DNA of 25,014 bases, taken from positions 1 through 25,014 of the forward strand of contig CAYXNY010000007.1 in NCBI GenBank assembly GCA_964467175.1, read 5' to 3'. This document shows positions 7,727-14,548 of this stretch, piece after piece. Position numbers and translations under genes: made by a program. The notes beneath the pieces are model-generated. The model was not told the DNA's origin. It searched no databases and saw only the letters and a program-made list of their open reading frames with translations. This DNA comes from JAWAFD01 sp964467175. GTDB lineage: Archaea > Micrarchaeota > Micrarchaeia > Anstonellales > J096. Every line of letters starts with the position of its first letter. Position 1 is the stretch's first letter.

Positions 7727-9024
7727 GTTGGCAGTTTTCCGCCCATTAGTTTTTCTATTTTTTTCTTGAAGCTTCTGTCGTGCTTGAACCTCTCCACCAT
7801 CGTCTTCATTCTGTTGAACTGATTGAGGAATGCGCGGACTTCGTTTACATCCGTTCCGGACCCTTTCGCAATCCTCTCTATTCTCTCCCTGCTTTTTCTC
7901 ACAAGCAGGGCGTCTTTTCTCTCCTCCGGAGTCATGGAGTTTATCATCGCCTCGTATTTTTTTAATTGCTCTTGGCTTTTCTCAACCATCTCTTTAGGAA
8001 GGTCCTGCATCCCTATCATTCCGAGAATAGAGCTCAGCGGGCCCATTTTCTTGGCAGCCCTCATCTGCTTGTAGAATGCTTCTATTGTGAACTCCTCCTC
8101 CGCAAGCTCCTCCAACCCCTCCTCTTTTTTCAGCTCCTCAACCTTCTCAATTAAGGATTTTATATCCGGCATTCCGAACAATCGAGAAACAAACCTTTTT
8201 GCATCATATACCTCGAAATTCTCTATCTTTTCTCCTGTTCCTATGAAAGCAATTTTTGCGCCGGTTGCGGCAACAGCGCTTAATGCTCCTCCTCCCTTTC
8301 CCGAGCCGTCCATCTTCGTAATTATTACTCCGGTAAGCGGGGAGATGGCTGAAAATTCCTCTGCTTGTTTTTTCGCAACCTGTCCGATGTCCGCGCTTAT
8401 AACTAAGTATGTTTCTTCGGGCTTTACTGTTTTATATATCGAAGAAAGCTCTTTTGCAAGCTCTTCATCAAAAGCGCTCCTTCCGGCTGAATCAACGATT
8501 ATGATGTCCTCCTTCGCTTTTGCGAGCGCATTTTTTATTATTTCGTTTTCTTTTTTTCCTTCTGAGTAGAAGGAAACGCCTGTTTTTTCTGCCAACTGCT
8601 TTAGCTGCTCCCTCGCGGCCGGCCTGTCAACATCCGCGCCAACAAGCGCGACCCGCAGACCTTTCTTTTTGTAAAAATATGCAATCTTTCCGGCGGTTGT
8701 TGTTTTCCCGCTTCCGTACAGCCCAACAAGCAGAATTTTATGCGGGGAAAGTTTTGGCTCGTATCCTTCCCCCAAAAACGAAACGAGCTCGTCGTAAACA
8801 ACCTTGAGCACATGCTCTCTCAGCGTGAGCCCCTCTAATTTTTCGCTTTCAAGCGCCCTTTTTTCTATTCTTTTGCTTAATTCAAAAACCAACTTCACAT
8901 TAACATCGCTCGCGATCAGAATTCTCTGCAACTCTTTTATTAAGGATTTAACTGCCTTCTCATCAATAACGGATTTGCCGGCAAACCTTTTCAGCGCTTC
9001 CCTGAGCCCTTTTCCTAAATCCAT
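7723..9024 (-). CDS. srp54: Signal recognition particle GTPase SRP54
   Basis: About 433 residues from ATG 9022-9024. This start is preferred because MDLGKGLREAL matches the usual archaeal SRP54 N-terminus. A GTG three codons upstream (9031-9033) is an alternative, and numbering here counts from it. The domains are an N-terminal four-helix bundle, a GTPase with P-loop GLYGSGKTTT (104-113), DSAGR (181-185, usually DTAGR), TKMDGSGKGGGA (239-250) and GTGE, and a Met-rich M domain (about 315-436). The M domain has the SRP-RNA-binding S-R-x-R-I...R-I-A-K-G-S-G segment (381-393). The protein binds signal peptides and 7S RNA and targets ribosomes to the membrane receptor. It follows a BofA-like membrane gene, probably as one operon. 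Confidence 0.96.
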   Translation of the reverse strand: MDLGKGLREALKRFAGKSVIDEKAVKSLIKELQRILIASDVNVKLVFELSKRIEKRALESEKLEGLTLREHVLKVVYDELVSFLGEGYEPKLSPHKILLVGLYGSGKTTTAGKIAYFYKKKGLRVALVGADVDRPAAREQLKQLAEKTGVSFYSEGKKENEIIKNALAKAKEDIIIVDSAGRSAFDEELAKELSSIYKTVKPEETYLVISADIGQVAKKQAEEFSAISPLTGVIITKMDGSGKGGGALSAVAATGAKIAFIGTGEKIENFEVYDAKRFVSRLFGMPDIKSLIEKVEELKKEEGLEELAEEEFTIEAFYKQMRAAKKMGPLSSILGMIGMQDLPKEMVEKSQEQLKKYEAMINSMTPEERKDALLVRKSRERIERIAKGSGTDVNEVRAFLNQFNRMKTMVERFKHDRSFKKKIEKLMGGKLPT

Positions 9025-9038
9025 ACCTCTCACTTATC

Positions 9039-9287
9039 CTAGAACGCAATCCCGAGGAAGTGGAACAGAAGGATGAGCACAAGCCCAACCATGCCTGTTA
9101 TTGCGATTATGAATACCGTTAGCACATTTATCGGAATTCCGATTCCGAAAAGATTTAGGATGAATAGGGAAACAAGGCCGGCTATCGCGTTAAGAATGAG
9201 CTTCTTAAGGCTGAACTCGTATATGAATTTGAATACTGCTGCAACAAGTAGAACTGCAAGAATGAATGCGATTATTTCGAATAACAT
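9039..9287 (-). CDS. BofA-like small integral membrane protein
   Basis: 82 residues starting MLFEIIAFILAVLLV. It has three hydrophobic segments and the BofA-type pattern L-I-L-N-A-I-A-G-L...N-L-F-G-I-G-I-P-I-N-V-L-T-V...G-M-V-G. BofA in Bacillus inhibits the SpoIVFB intramembrane protease; archaeal members have no known role. A longer reading frame extends upstream to 9413, but the start at 9285-9287 is chosen because a TATA-like TTTTTAAT stretch is centred 26 bp before it and the extra N-terminus is not hydrophobic and would overlap the divergent gene. Its stop is 14 bases from the srp54 ATG, which suggests co-transcription. Confidence 0.8.
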   Translation of the reverse strand: MLFEIIAFILAVLLVAAVFKFIYEFSLKKLILNAIAGLVSLFILNLFGIGIPINVLTVFIIAITGMVGLVLILLFHFLGIAF

Positions 9288-9307
9288 AGCAGTATTCTTG
9301 GAAATTA

Positions 9308-9343
9308 ATGTTTTTAATGGTTTTGTTGCGAATGTTTTTAATC
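9308..9343. promoter_or_regulatory. Divergent promoters of the bofA-like and second reductase genes
   Basis: Two similar T-runs, ATGTTTTTAATGG (9308-9320) and ATGTTTTTAATC (9332-9343), are centred 26 bp upstream of the minus-strand start at 9287 and the plus-strand start at 9365 respectively. Both genes are therefore probably leaderless. Confidence 0.55.
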
Positions 9344-9364
9344 GCTTTCTGCTGATGTGATATA

Positions 9365-10375
9365 ATGGATGCCCATATCGTAGGTCTGGGTTGTGCCGGC
9401 TCTGTTGCTGCAATTTCTGCTTTAAAAAAAGGTTATGAGGTTCATGTTTCTGAGCGGGGGAGGAGGGCGGGGAACAGCACAGTATGCACGGGCCTTGTAT
9501 CTAAGGAAACGGTCGGGTTTCTTTCGAAATATCTCAGCACAAAAAGAATAATTCAGAACAGGATAAACCATGCGGTTCTGCACTTTGGGAAAAACGAAAT
9601 AAACATAAAACATAGAGAGGGCGCGTATATTATAGACAGAAAAAAAATGGATTTTTTGCTTGCTGAAAAAGCCGAACAGGAGGGGGCAAAAATAAATTTC
9701 GGTGAGAGGATAAGAAGAATTTCGCAGTACAAATCAAAAAATATTATCGGCGCAGATGGTGCGAATTCTACTGTTGCGGAGCATTTTGGTTTTCCAGAAA
9801 TTGAAAAATACGCTCTAGCAGCAACGGCCAAAATTGATGAGAAGGTTGTTGAGAAGCAAAGCGTCCATCTATACTTCAATGAATACACACGGGGATTTTT
9901 TTCCTGGATTGTTGATGAAGGAGGGGTGCAGGAGGTTGGTTGTGGAGTGATTTTACCAAACAATGTTCGTCATGCATTTGAAAAATTTGCTAGAAATATT
10001 GGGATAAGAGCGAAGCTGGAAGAGAGCGCGATAATTCCTTTGAGGGCAAGAAAAAAAACAGGGGCAAGAATAGGAGGGAGGAATGTTCTGCTCGTTGGGG
10101 ACGCTGCCGGGCACGTGAAGGCATTCAGCGGTGGGGGGCTTGCTTACGGGCTGAGATGCGCTGAGCTTTCTGCCGAGTTCATAAACAACCCATCCGGGTA
10201 TGAGCAGGAGTGGAGGAGGAGGTATGGTTTGGCTATGGCGCAGTTCGAAATACTACAGACCATAAATGAAGTCTTCCCATCCGCCCTTATAGGTTTTGGT
10301 GTTTGGGGATTAAAAATCCTATGCACCGAGAAGTTCCTTGAAGGGAGAAAGATGGATAATCCGATGGGGATATGA
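9365..10375 (+). CDS. Geranylgeranyl reductase family FAD-dependent protein (second copy)
   Basis: 336 residues, shorter than the intein-bearing relative (about 405 without its intein). FAD motif GLGCAG (7-12), CTGLVS loop (41-46) with Cys41 at the position of the conserved family Cys, GADGANS (129-135), substrate-motif remnant F-F-S-W-I-V...V-G-C-G (178-194), and the late flavin motif VGDAAG...GGG (244-258) with its Asp intact. It probably reduces an isoprenoid double bond. The stop abuts the ATG of uppP (TGA then ATG, no gap), so it is coupled to a polyprenyl-diphosphate phosphatase. This suggests it acts on the polyprenyl/dolichyl glycan carrier, since related archaeal reductases saturate dolichol. 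The substrate is inferred. Confidence 0.85.
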   Translation: MDAHIVGLGCAGSVAAISALKKGYEVHVSERGRRAGNSTVCTGLVSKETVGFLSKYLSTKRIIQNRINHAVLHFGKNEINIKHREGAYIIDRKKMDFLLAEKAEQEGAKINFGERIRRISQYKSKNIIGADGANSTVAEHFGFPEIEKYALAATAKIDEKVVEKQSVHLYFNEYTRGFFSWIVDEGGVQEVGCGVILPNNVRHAFEKFARNIGIRAKLEESAIIPLRARKKTGARIGGRNVLLVGDAAGHVKAFSGGGLAYGLRCAELSAEFINNPSGYEQEWRRRYGLAMAQFEILQTINEVFPSALIGFGVWGLKILCTEKFLEGRKMDNPMGI

Positions 10376-11164
10376 ATGGATGTTTTTTACGCTGTAGTTT
10401 TAGGAATGTTGCAGGGAATTACAGAATGGCTTCCTGTAAGCTCCTCCGGGCATCTTGCGATCGCACAAAATTTTTTCGGTTTAGAAGTGCCGATAATGTT
10501 TGATATAGTCCTGCATTTCGGGACCGCGTTAGCCGCGGTTGTTTTTTTGAAAGAGGAAATTTCTGGGATTTTCTTCGGCTGGTTTGAGGCGGTAAAAACA
10601 GGAAACTTCGACAACTACGGAGTAAAACTTTCCCTTATGGTTGTTGTCGCGTTGGTTCCAACCGCGCTAATCGGTTTTGCATTTAAGGATTTTTTTGAGA
10701 GCATGTTTTTCGAAATAAAATATGTTGGTGCTGCGCTTATCATCACGGCTGCGCTTCTATTCGCCGGAGAGAGAACAAGAACGATAAAAAGCAAGAAACC
10801 ATCTTTTTTGGATGGATTCGTGATGGGGGTTTTTCAGGGCTTCGCGGTTGCTCCGGGAATTTCAAGGAGCGGCTCCACGCTGGCCGGGGGGATGCTTCTT
10901 GGGAATGAAAAAGCAAAAATTGCACGATTTTCTTTTCTAATTTCTTTGCCTGCGATACTAGGGGCCGGTATTTTTGAGGGGATGGAAAGCGCATCCCTTG
11001 AATTTATTCAGCAAAATTTAATTTCTGTTTTTGTTGGTTTTTTTGTTTCCGCAATCGTCGGATATTTCTCGATGAAATTTTTGGTTGGGATGATAAAGCA
11101 AAACAAACTTTGGTTGTTCGGGATTTACTGTCTTATTCTTGGGATGTTGGTTATTTTGGCATGA
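10376..11164 (+). CDS. uppP: Undecaprenyl-diphosphatase-like polyprenyl-PP phosphatase (UppP/BacA)
   Basis: 262 residues, normal length, about eight membrane segments. Both catalytic signatures are present: GITEWLPVSSSGHL (14-27, Glu17 and His26) and GFAVAPGISRSGST (154-167, with Arg163). In bacteria the enzyme removes one phosphate from undecaprenyl diphosphate to recycle the glycan lipid carrier. In archaea the likely substrate is a C55-C60 polyprenyl or dolichyl diphosphate used in protein glycosylation. It directly follows a geranylgeranyl-reductase-family gene. The many N-glycosylation sequons in the window's surface proteins fit such a carrier cycle. Confidence 0.94.
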   Translation: MDVFYAVVLGMLQGITEWLPVSSSGHLAIAQNFFGLEVPIMFDIVLHFGTALAAVVFLKEEISGIFFGWFEAVKTGNFDNYGVKLSLMVVVALVPTALIGFAFKDFFESMFFEIKYVGAALIITAALLFAGERTRTIKSKKPSFLDGFVMGVFQGFAVAPGISRSGSTLAGGMLLGNEKAKIARFSFLISLPAILGAGIFEGMESASLEFIQQNLISVFVGFFVSAIVGYFSMKFLVGMIKQNKLWLFGIYCLILGMLVILA

Positions 11165-11189
11165 ACAGGCCATGGTTCAAAAGGAATGA

Positions 11190-11198
11190 ATATAAATT
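11190..11198 (+). promoter_or_regulatory. TATA element of the nucleotidyltransferase-like gene
   Basis: ATATAAATT preceded by AAGGAATG is centred about 26 bp upstream of GTG 11220. It supports that non-ATG start and a leaderless mRNA. Confidence 0.6.
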
Positions 11199-11219
11199 CT
11201 TCAGTTCTTAAATAAATTC

Positions 11220-11876
11220 GTGCGTCTGACATTCGCTAACACATACGAACAAAAAATGCGGCGGTTTATCAAAGATTTAAAGAGCGACAAAAAGGCGAAC
11301 ATTCCAAAGTGGATGCACAAAGATGTTTTTGAGGACCTCCTAACTGCGCTTGATTACTCTTCAAAACTAAAAGAGGACATGGGCGAAAACCTATCTTTTG
11401 TTCTACTGTTTGGGGGTATAATGAGGGCGCCTTTTGAAAGCCATAAAAAATCAGACATAGACCTCATGGTAGTTCTAAGATCTTATTGCAAATTTTTTCA
11501 GCCAGAGGAAAGAAGGGTATCCATACTATTTTACCCAGAAAGTTTTCTATATTGCATGATAAAAGCTCAAAAACCGGAATCTTCTTTTATGAAAAATGTT
11601 TTTCTTCAGGCACACGCAACAGTTGAAGGAAGCACGCGCAAAGTGGGATTTTTAAGATCTGTTGCTAGAAAAAATTTTGTTCCAGCAGACCTTGTCCCTC
11701 TAATTTTGCACAGAATAAAAAAATACGGGCTCGATGTATCCGAGAAAACTATTGAGCTGGCTATAGAAACATTGGGGATTCTCCCTTGGGTTTTCGAACC
11801 TCCATCAGCTTATGAAGAGATTGTAGAGGGTGTTTTTAGGTTTGGGGGGTCAGCCACAACAAACGTCTATAGGTAA
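11220..11876 (+). CDS. Nucleotidyltransferase-fold protein (minimal NTase-like)
   Basis: 218 residues, start codon GTG (11220-11222), with a TATA box 26 bp upstream. Residues 61-86 carry the NTase core: V-L-L-F-G-G-I-M-R followed after 8 residues by S-D-I-D-L-M-V-V, i.e. the GG...D-x-D pattern (Gly65-Gly66, Asp79, Asp81). A third carboxylate is not obvious, though Glu107 in ILFYPE could serve. The C-terminal ~90 residues are mostly helical and unrecognised. It could transfer a nucleotide to RNA, protein or an antibiotic-like small molecule, or be an inactive relative. No HEPN partner gene is adjacent. Its last 27 bases overlap the convergent lipoprotein gene. Confidence 0.65.
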   Translation: MRLTFANTYEQKMRRFIKDLKSDKKANIPKWMHKDVFEDLLTALDYSSKLKEDMGENLSFVLLFGGIMRAPFESHKKSDIDLMVVLRSYCKFFQPEERRVSILFYPESFLYCMIKAQKPESSFMKNVFLQAHATVEGSTRKVGFLRSVARKNFVPADLVPLILHRIKKYGLDVSEKTIELAIETLGILPWVFEPPSAYEEIVEGVFRFGGSATTNVYR

Positions 11877-12584
11877 TGGAATAGTTTCGCACTTTCCATT
11901 TTTGCATCTGCACTCGGTACATTGCCTGCATTCCAGCGTGCATGCAACCCCCTCGCAATTTGGGTAGTATTCTATTCTAGATTTTGGAATGCATTCCATA
12001 GAATCTTGATGGCAACAGGAAGGAGCATGGACGCAGTCAGAGTCTTGCTTGCACTCTGCTTCTGCTGGTTTCCCGCAATCCTGCGGGCAGGTTTCCGGCG
12101 TTTCCGGACATGGACACCCTATTGCCATGCAGACAATCTCCTGGCATATCCCATCTCCGCACATGTCTTTGCATGTTTTGTTCTCTGAACCTTTCTCAAC
12201 TAAAGAATAGTTGTACATCAGCTCAAAATCATAAACATCTTTGAATTTTATTCCGTATATTTCAACATTCTCATAGCCGGTTGCGTTGTAGAGGTATATC
12301 TCTGCCTTGAAAGGGCATAGGCACCTGCACATTTCGCCAACGTTTTCTTCGTATATTCTTATTGTTTTCGCGCTTGCGTTCATGGTAAGCGTAATGTTCG
12401 CGCAACAGACATAGCTCTCAACCTGTTTTATATAAAAAACATCGCCGGCTTTTTCAACAGTTGCCCCGGTTGGCTCTTCCTTGCTACACTCATCAATAGT
12501 ATAAGTCATGTAAACGTTTCCGCTCTGCTGGATGCAGCCGGAGAAAAGAATAAACAACACAACTGCGACCGCAAAGTTTCTCAT
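11850..12584 (-). CDS. Cysteine-rich secreted lipoprotein
   Basis: 244 residues, 29 of them Cys. The signal peptide ends in FILFSGC (lipobox Cys17). A middle domain (about 55-115) has paired Cys (Y-V-C-C, C-R-C-L-C-P) and beta-rich N-glycosylation sites. A Cys-knot-like segment follows: C-G-D-G-I-C-Q...C-P-C-P-E-T-P-E-T-C-P-Q-D-C-G. The C-terminal module reads D-S-D-C-V-H-A-P-S-C-C-H...C-T-L-E-C-R-Q-C-T-E-C-R-C-K-N-G-K-C. Such modules are common in exported proteins of DPANN-type archaea (from general knowledge), with no known function. A GGTGA site five bases before the ATG supports the start, and a TATA-like GTATTAAAA lies about 33 bp upstream. The protein is probably stabilised by many disulfides outside the cell. 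Confidence 0.78.
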   Translation of the reverse strand: MRNFAVAVVLFILFSGCIQQSGNVYMTYTIDECSKEEPTGATVEKAGDVFYIKQVESYVCCANITLTMNASAKTIRIYEENVGEMCRCLCPFKAEIYLYNATGYENVEIYGIKFKDVYDFELMYNYSLVEKGSENKTCKDMCGDGICQEIVCMAIGCPCPETPETCPQDCGKPAEAECKQDSDCVHAPSCCHQDSMECIPKSRIEYYPNCEGVACTLECRQCTECRCKNGKCETIPLPIDVCCG

Positions 12585-12640
12585 TTTTTCACCGTTGTTT
12601 TTTATGAAAGAAGTATTAAAACATTTTCATTATGTTTAGC

Positions 12641-13429
12641 CTACTCCCTAATAACAGCGACAGAGAATTTTTCCGCAAGGGATAATATTTTGTCTCTCTG
12701 CTCTTTATTAAGGCCCTTCCAATCTAGGACGAGCGCTTTCAACTTTTCAACGTTCTTTTCCAGCGCCTGTTTGAAAGTATCCTCAGCGATACTATCCGCG
12801 CGGTATTTGGGAAGCATATGGCCGAACGCCATGTTTTTTTCAAGGGCAAGTTTTGTGAATTTTGGCGCATAGTGGCCCCCTCCAACTCCAAAACAACAGA
12901 ACTCGTGCATTTCATCTTTGTTTATCGCATCAAAAACCGCCTTCGCAACGGTCATGCCCGCCCCCTCATTTTCCCATTCTTTTTCAGCGCTTCCTATCTC
13001 AACGAACATTATCGGCTTTTTGCATGTCGGGCCGTGGTGGTCAACCTCGTAGGAAATCTGCCATCCGTTTTTTTCCAACTCAGAGCCATGCTTTTTCAGG
13101 CCCTTTAAAATCTGGAGCATCTTGCTGGCGTAGGTGGTGTTCAGGGTTCTTGGCTCCCCGCCGAAATCTGCAGAATCCCAGTTCCCGGGAGTATGGACGG
13201 TTAGGGTTGGAAGGGACATCTCGCTTTTGTGCGTGCTCAGAACTATTATGTAGTCTTCTTCAAAATCGGTCGGAACATCTAGAATGGAATCAACCTTGCT
13301 GTCAACCATGCGGATTTTTTTATATTGCCGTTCGTTTTCGCCTTTTTTTTCAAACCCGAGCCCAGCCAAATGCTCGGCGATATTTTTACTCGCAACATTT
13401 TTTGAGGAAAAAACAATTACTGGATGCAT
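12641..13429 (-). CDS. dtdA: D-aminoacyl-tRNA deacylase, archaeal type
   Basis: 262 residues from ATG 13427-13429. A longer frame reaches 13462, but the TATA element TTTAAAAAT (13451-13459) lies inside that extension, 26 bp upstream of this ATG, so the shorter leaderless form is chosen. Family signatures: LSTHKSEMSLPTLTVHTPGN (about 64-83), VDHHGPTC (129-136), FVEIGSAEKEW (142-152), and a late GGGHYAPK segment (about 186-193). This is the archaeal/plant enzyme (DtdA/GEK1, DTD2) that hydrolyses D-amino acids from mischarged tRNAs. It is a single gene, divergent from the palindromic element at 13473. Confidence 0.94.
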   Translation of the reverse strand: MHPVIVFSSKNVASKNIAEHLAGLGFEKKGENERQYKKIRMVDSKVDSILDVPTDFEEDYIIVLSTHKSEMSLPTLTVHTPGNWDSADFGGEPRTLNTTYASKMLQILKGLKKHGSELEKNGWQISYEVDHHGPTCKKPIMFVEIGSAEKEWENEGAGMTVAKAVFDAINKDEMHEFCCFGVGGGHYAPKFTKLALEKNMAFGHMLPKYRADSIAEDTFKQALEKNVEKLKALVLDWKGLNKEQRDKILSLAEKFSVAVIRE

Positions 13430-13449
13430 GAATAAACTTGCGAGAGACT

Positions 13450-13460
13450 GTTTAAAAATC
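13450..13460 (-). promoter_or_regulatory. TATA element of dtdA
   Basis: GATTTTTAAAC on the minus strand is centred 26 bp upstream of ATG 13429. It decides the dtdA start. Confidence 0.6.
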
Positions 13461-13472
13461 AAGCGGGATTGT

Positions 13473-13620
13473 CAAACGACCACGGCCTAAAGGTCGTGGC
13501 TTGTGGATGCTTATCTAAGGCCTTTAGGGTAAGCCCGCCATAGATTAATTTCTACGTATATTTCTCGCCACGGTGCTTTCCTACAGCCAAAGCAGTAGGC
13601 TTACGCACCGTGGTCGTTTG
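13473..13620. mobile_element. 148-bp palindromic non-autonomous element, IS200/IS605-like ends
   Basis: The outer ends are a perfect 13-bp inverted repeat: CAAACGACCACGG (13473-13485) and its complement (13608-13620). Inside are three hairpins. One is CCACGGCC-TAAA-GGTCGTGG (13480-13499, one G-T pair). One is GCTTA/TAAGC with inner CTAA/TTAG (13509-13534). The third is a branched one, CCACGGTGC/GCACCGTGG (13568-13576 and 13604-13612), enclosing CCTAC/GTAGG. Subterminal hairpins with short CTTTAGG-type loops are typical of IS200/IS605 ends and of palindrome-associated non-autonomous derivatives. No transposase or TnpB reading frame is present. It sits exactly between two divergent TATA boxes. 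A structured RNA gene is the alternative. Confidence 0.5.
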
Positions 13621-13631
13621 TTATAAAAAAG

Positions 13632-13641
13632 GTTAAAAACC
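13632..13641 (+). promoter_or_regulatory. TATA element of the 188-residue protein gene
   Basis: GTTAAAAAC, within a small A-run/T-run inverted repeat (13625-13648), is centred 26 bp upstream of ATG 13663. Leaderless initiation is likely. The inverted repeat could alternatively terminate transcription. Confidence 0.45.
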
Positions 13642-13662
13642 TTTTTTTACAAAACAACAAAC

Positions 13663-14229
13663 ATGAAAGCTATAAGAGGCTTGGCCAGGCATGGGTATAA
13701 AAGTCAGAGTATCAACGACGCAATCGCACGCGCTAAAAATACTGCAGACCGCTTAGAAGAAAGAAACCGTGAAAAATATGCAAAAATCATCGCCTACCTA
13801 CGTTCAGAAGCAAAAAAGCTGGGGGAAGTTCCAGGGATTTTGAAAAATGAGCTACCGCTCGTTGAGGAGTATAATGATGTATGGGAGGGATATGGCGATG
13901 ATATTTATCAAATAAGGAAGAAAGTATGGATGCCTAACCCAAAGATTATGGATGCGCTAGAAACCTTAGTGGATTGGGGGCTAATTGTTGAGATGGTTGA
14001 TTATTTAGAAAAAGTATTCAAATATTATGAAGGTGCGCGTATTCTTGCAAACATTCGGGATGGAGACGCATCACAAAGAATTGACGCGTACATTGAGATA
14101 TTCAAAAAATATATAGATACGGAATTTGTCAGCGGAACCAGGGAAATTAATTCTAATCAATTTCGAATGATTATGTACAAATCTCTTGCTAAACGGGTTT
14201 TCAGCAGAGATATATACGAGGATGAATAG
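13663..14229 (+). CDS. Helical protein of unknown function
   Basis: 188 residues, not recognised. It is mostly alpha-helical and charged, with no membrane segment, signal peptide or cysteine. A basic N-terminal part (ARHGYKSQSINDAIARAK) is followed by long amphipathic helices (residues 28-55, 100-125, 145-160). An aromatic patch, YNDVWEGYGDDIYQIRKKVW (70-89), stands out. The ATG lies 26 bp after a TATA-like element. The stop codon TAG overlaps the 3' end of the convergent tRNA-Thr gene by two bases, so this coding end and the tRNA discriminator share sequence. The gene lies between a mobile-element-like palindrome and an introned tRNA, a setting typical of accessory genes. Confidence 0.65.
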   Translation: MKAIRGLARHGYKSQSINDAIARAKNTADRLEERNREKYAKIIAYLRSEAKKLGEVPGILKNELPLVEEYNDVWEGYGDDIYQIRKKVWMPNPKIMDALETLVDWGLIVEMVDYLEKVFKYYEGARILANIRDGDASQRIDAYIEIFKKYIDTEFVSGTREINSNQFRMIMYKSLAKRVFSRDIYEDE

Positions 14230-14241
14230 CCCCAGATGGGA

Positions 14242-14293
14242 TTTTCAAACCTTCTTTGGATGAAACCTTTCTTGGCAACCCGAAGAAAGGTTC
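14242..14293 (-). other. tRNA-Thr intron 2 (T loop, position 59/60), 52 nt
   Basis: Begins GAACCTTTCTT and ends GGTTTGAAAA on the minus strand. The inner BHB helix AACC/GGTT is seen. AACCTTTCTT can alternatively pair with internal AAGAAAGGTT. It is similar in sequence to both introns of the tRNA-Ser gene at 16686-16863. Confidence 0.9.
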
Positions 14294-14326
14294 GTTGAAC
14301 CCATGACCTACCGCTTTCCAAATAAT

Positions 14327-14354
14327 GGCACAGCACCTAAAAGGGTTAGGTGCC
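14327..14354. repeat. 28-bp direct repeat, copy 1 (in tRNA-Thr intron 1)
   Basis: Identical to 14521-14548. Each copy contains a hairpin, GCACCTAA/TTAGGTGC with loop AAGGG. Flanking ATAA also matches on one side. Confidence 0.95.
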
Positions 14355-14394
14355 GATCGCCGTACCTCCTTCCTTCCACCAAAAGGCGAAAGGG

Positions 14395-14512
14395 CAACGA
14401 GCCAGGGCTAAAGCCCCTGCGCTTGCATAACTTGGCTTTAGGCGCAAGCCCATTTATTGCGGGTGCGCTTTTCGGTTTGAAAACCGAACCTTGCGCGCAC
14501 CCTGGCTCGTTG
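14395..14512 (-). other. Structured RNA-like segment nested in tRNA-Thr intron 1
   Basis: Closed by a perfect 13-bp stem (14395-14407 with 14500-14512). Inside are a hairpin of GGTGCGC/GCGCACC (14462-14468 with 14495-14501) capped by TCGGTT/AACCGA (14472-14477 with 14482-14487). A second helix CTAAAGCC/GGCTTTAG (14408-14415 with 14434-14441) has a loop that holds GCTTGC (14421-14426), which can pair with GCAAGC (14444-14449) outside, forming an H-type pseudoknot. The Rfam-like identity is not recognised. No clear C/D or H/ACA boxes were found. Confidence 0.6.
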
Positions 14513-14520
14513 TTGATAAG

Positions 14521-14548
14521 GGCACAGCACCTAAAAGGGTTAGGTGCC
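14521..14548. repeat. 28-bp direct repeat, copy 2 (in tRNA-Thr intron 1)
   Basis: Identical to 14327-14354, 194 bp away. The pair brackets the structured insert and looks like a duplication made when the insert arrived. Confidence 0.95.

Noticed and set aside
8087..8569. 160-codon open frame opposite srp54
   Set aside because: The composition is Ser/Phe-rich shadow sequence, and the GTPase motifs of srp54 occupy the other strand.
9288..9413. N-terminal extension of the BofA-like gene
   Set aside because: The extension is not hydrophobic, overlaps the divergent reductase gene, and a TATA-like box sits inside it at the right distance for the internal ATG.
12862..13431. 189-codon open frame opposite dtdA
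   Set aside because: It is a shadow of dtdA, whose motifs are clear. The peptide is rich in Arg, Cys and Ser without any domain.
13473..13620. Another introned tRNA gene in the palindromic element
   Set aside because: There is no T-arm TTC loop and no D-arm, and the strongest pairings are simple hairpins and terminal repeats.
14355..14520. A nested BHB intron at the insert boundaries
   Set aside because: No clean 3-4-3 bulge-helix-bulge could be drawn at the repeat junctions. An insertion with duplication fits better.
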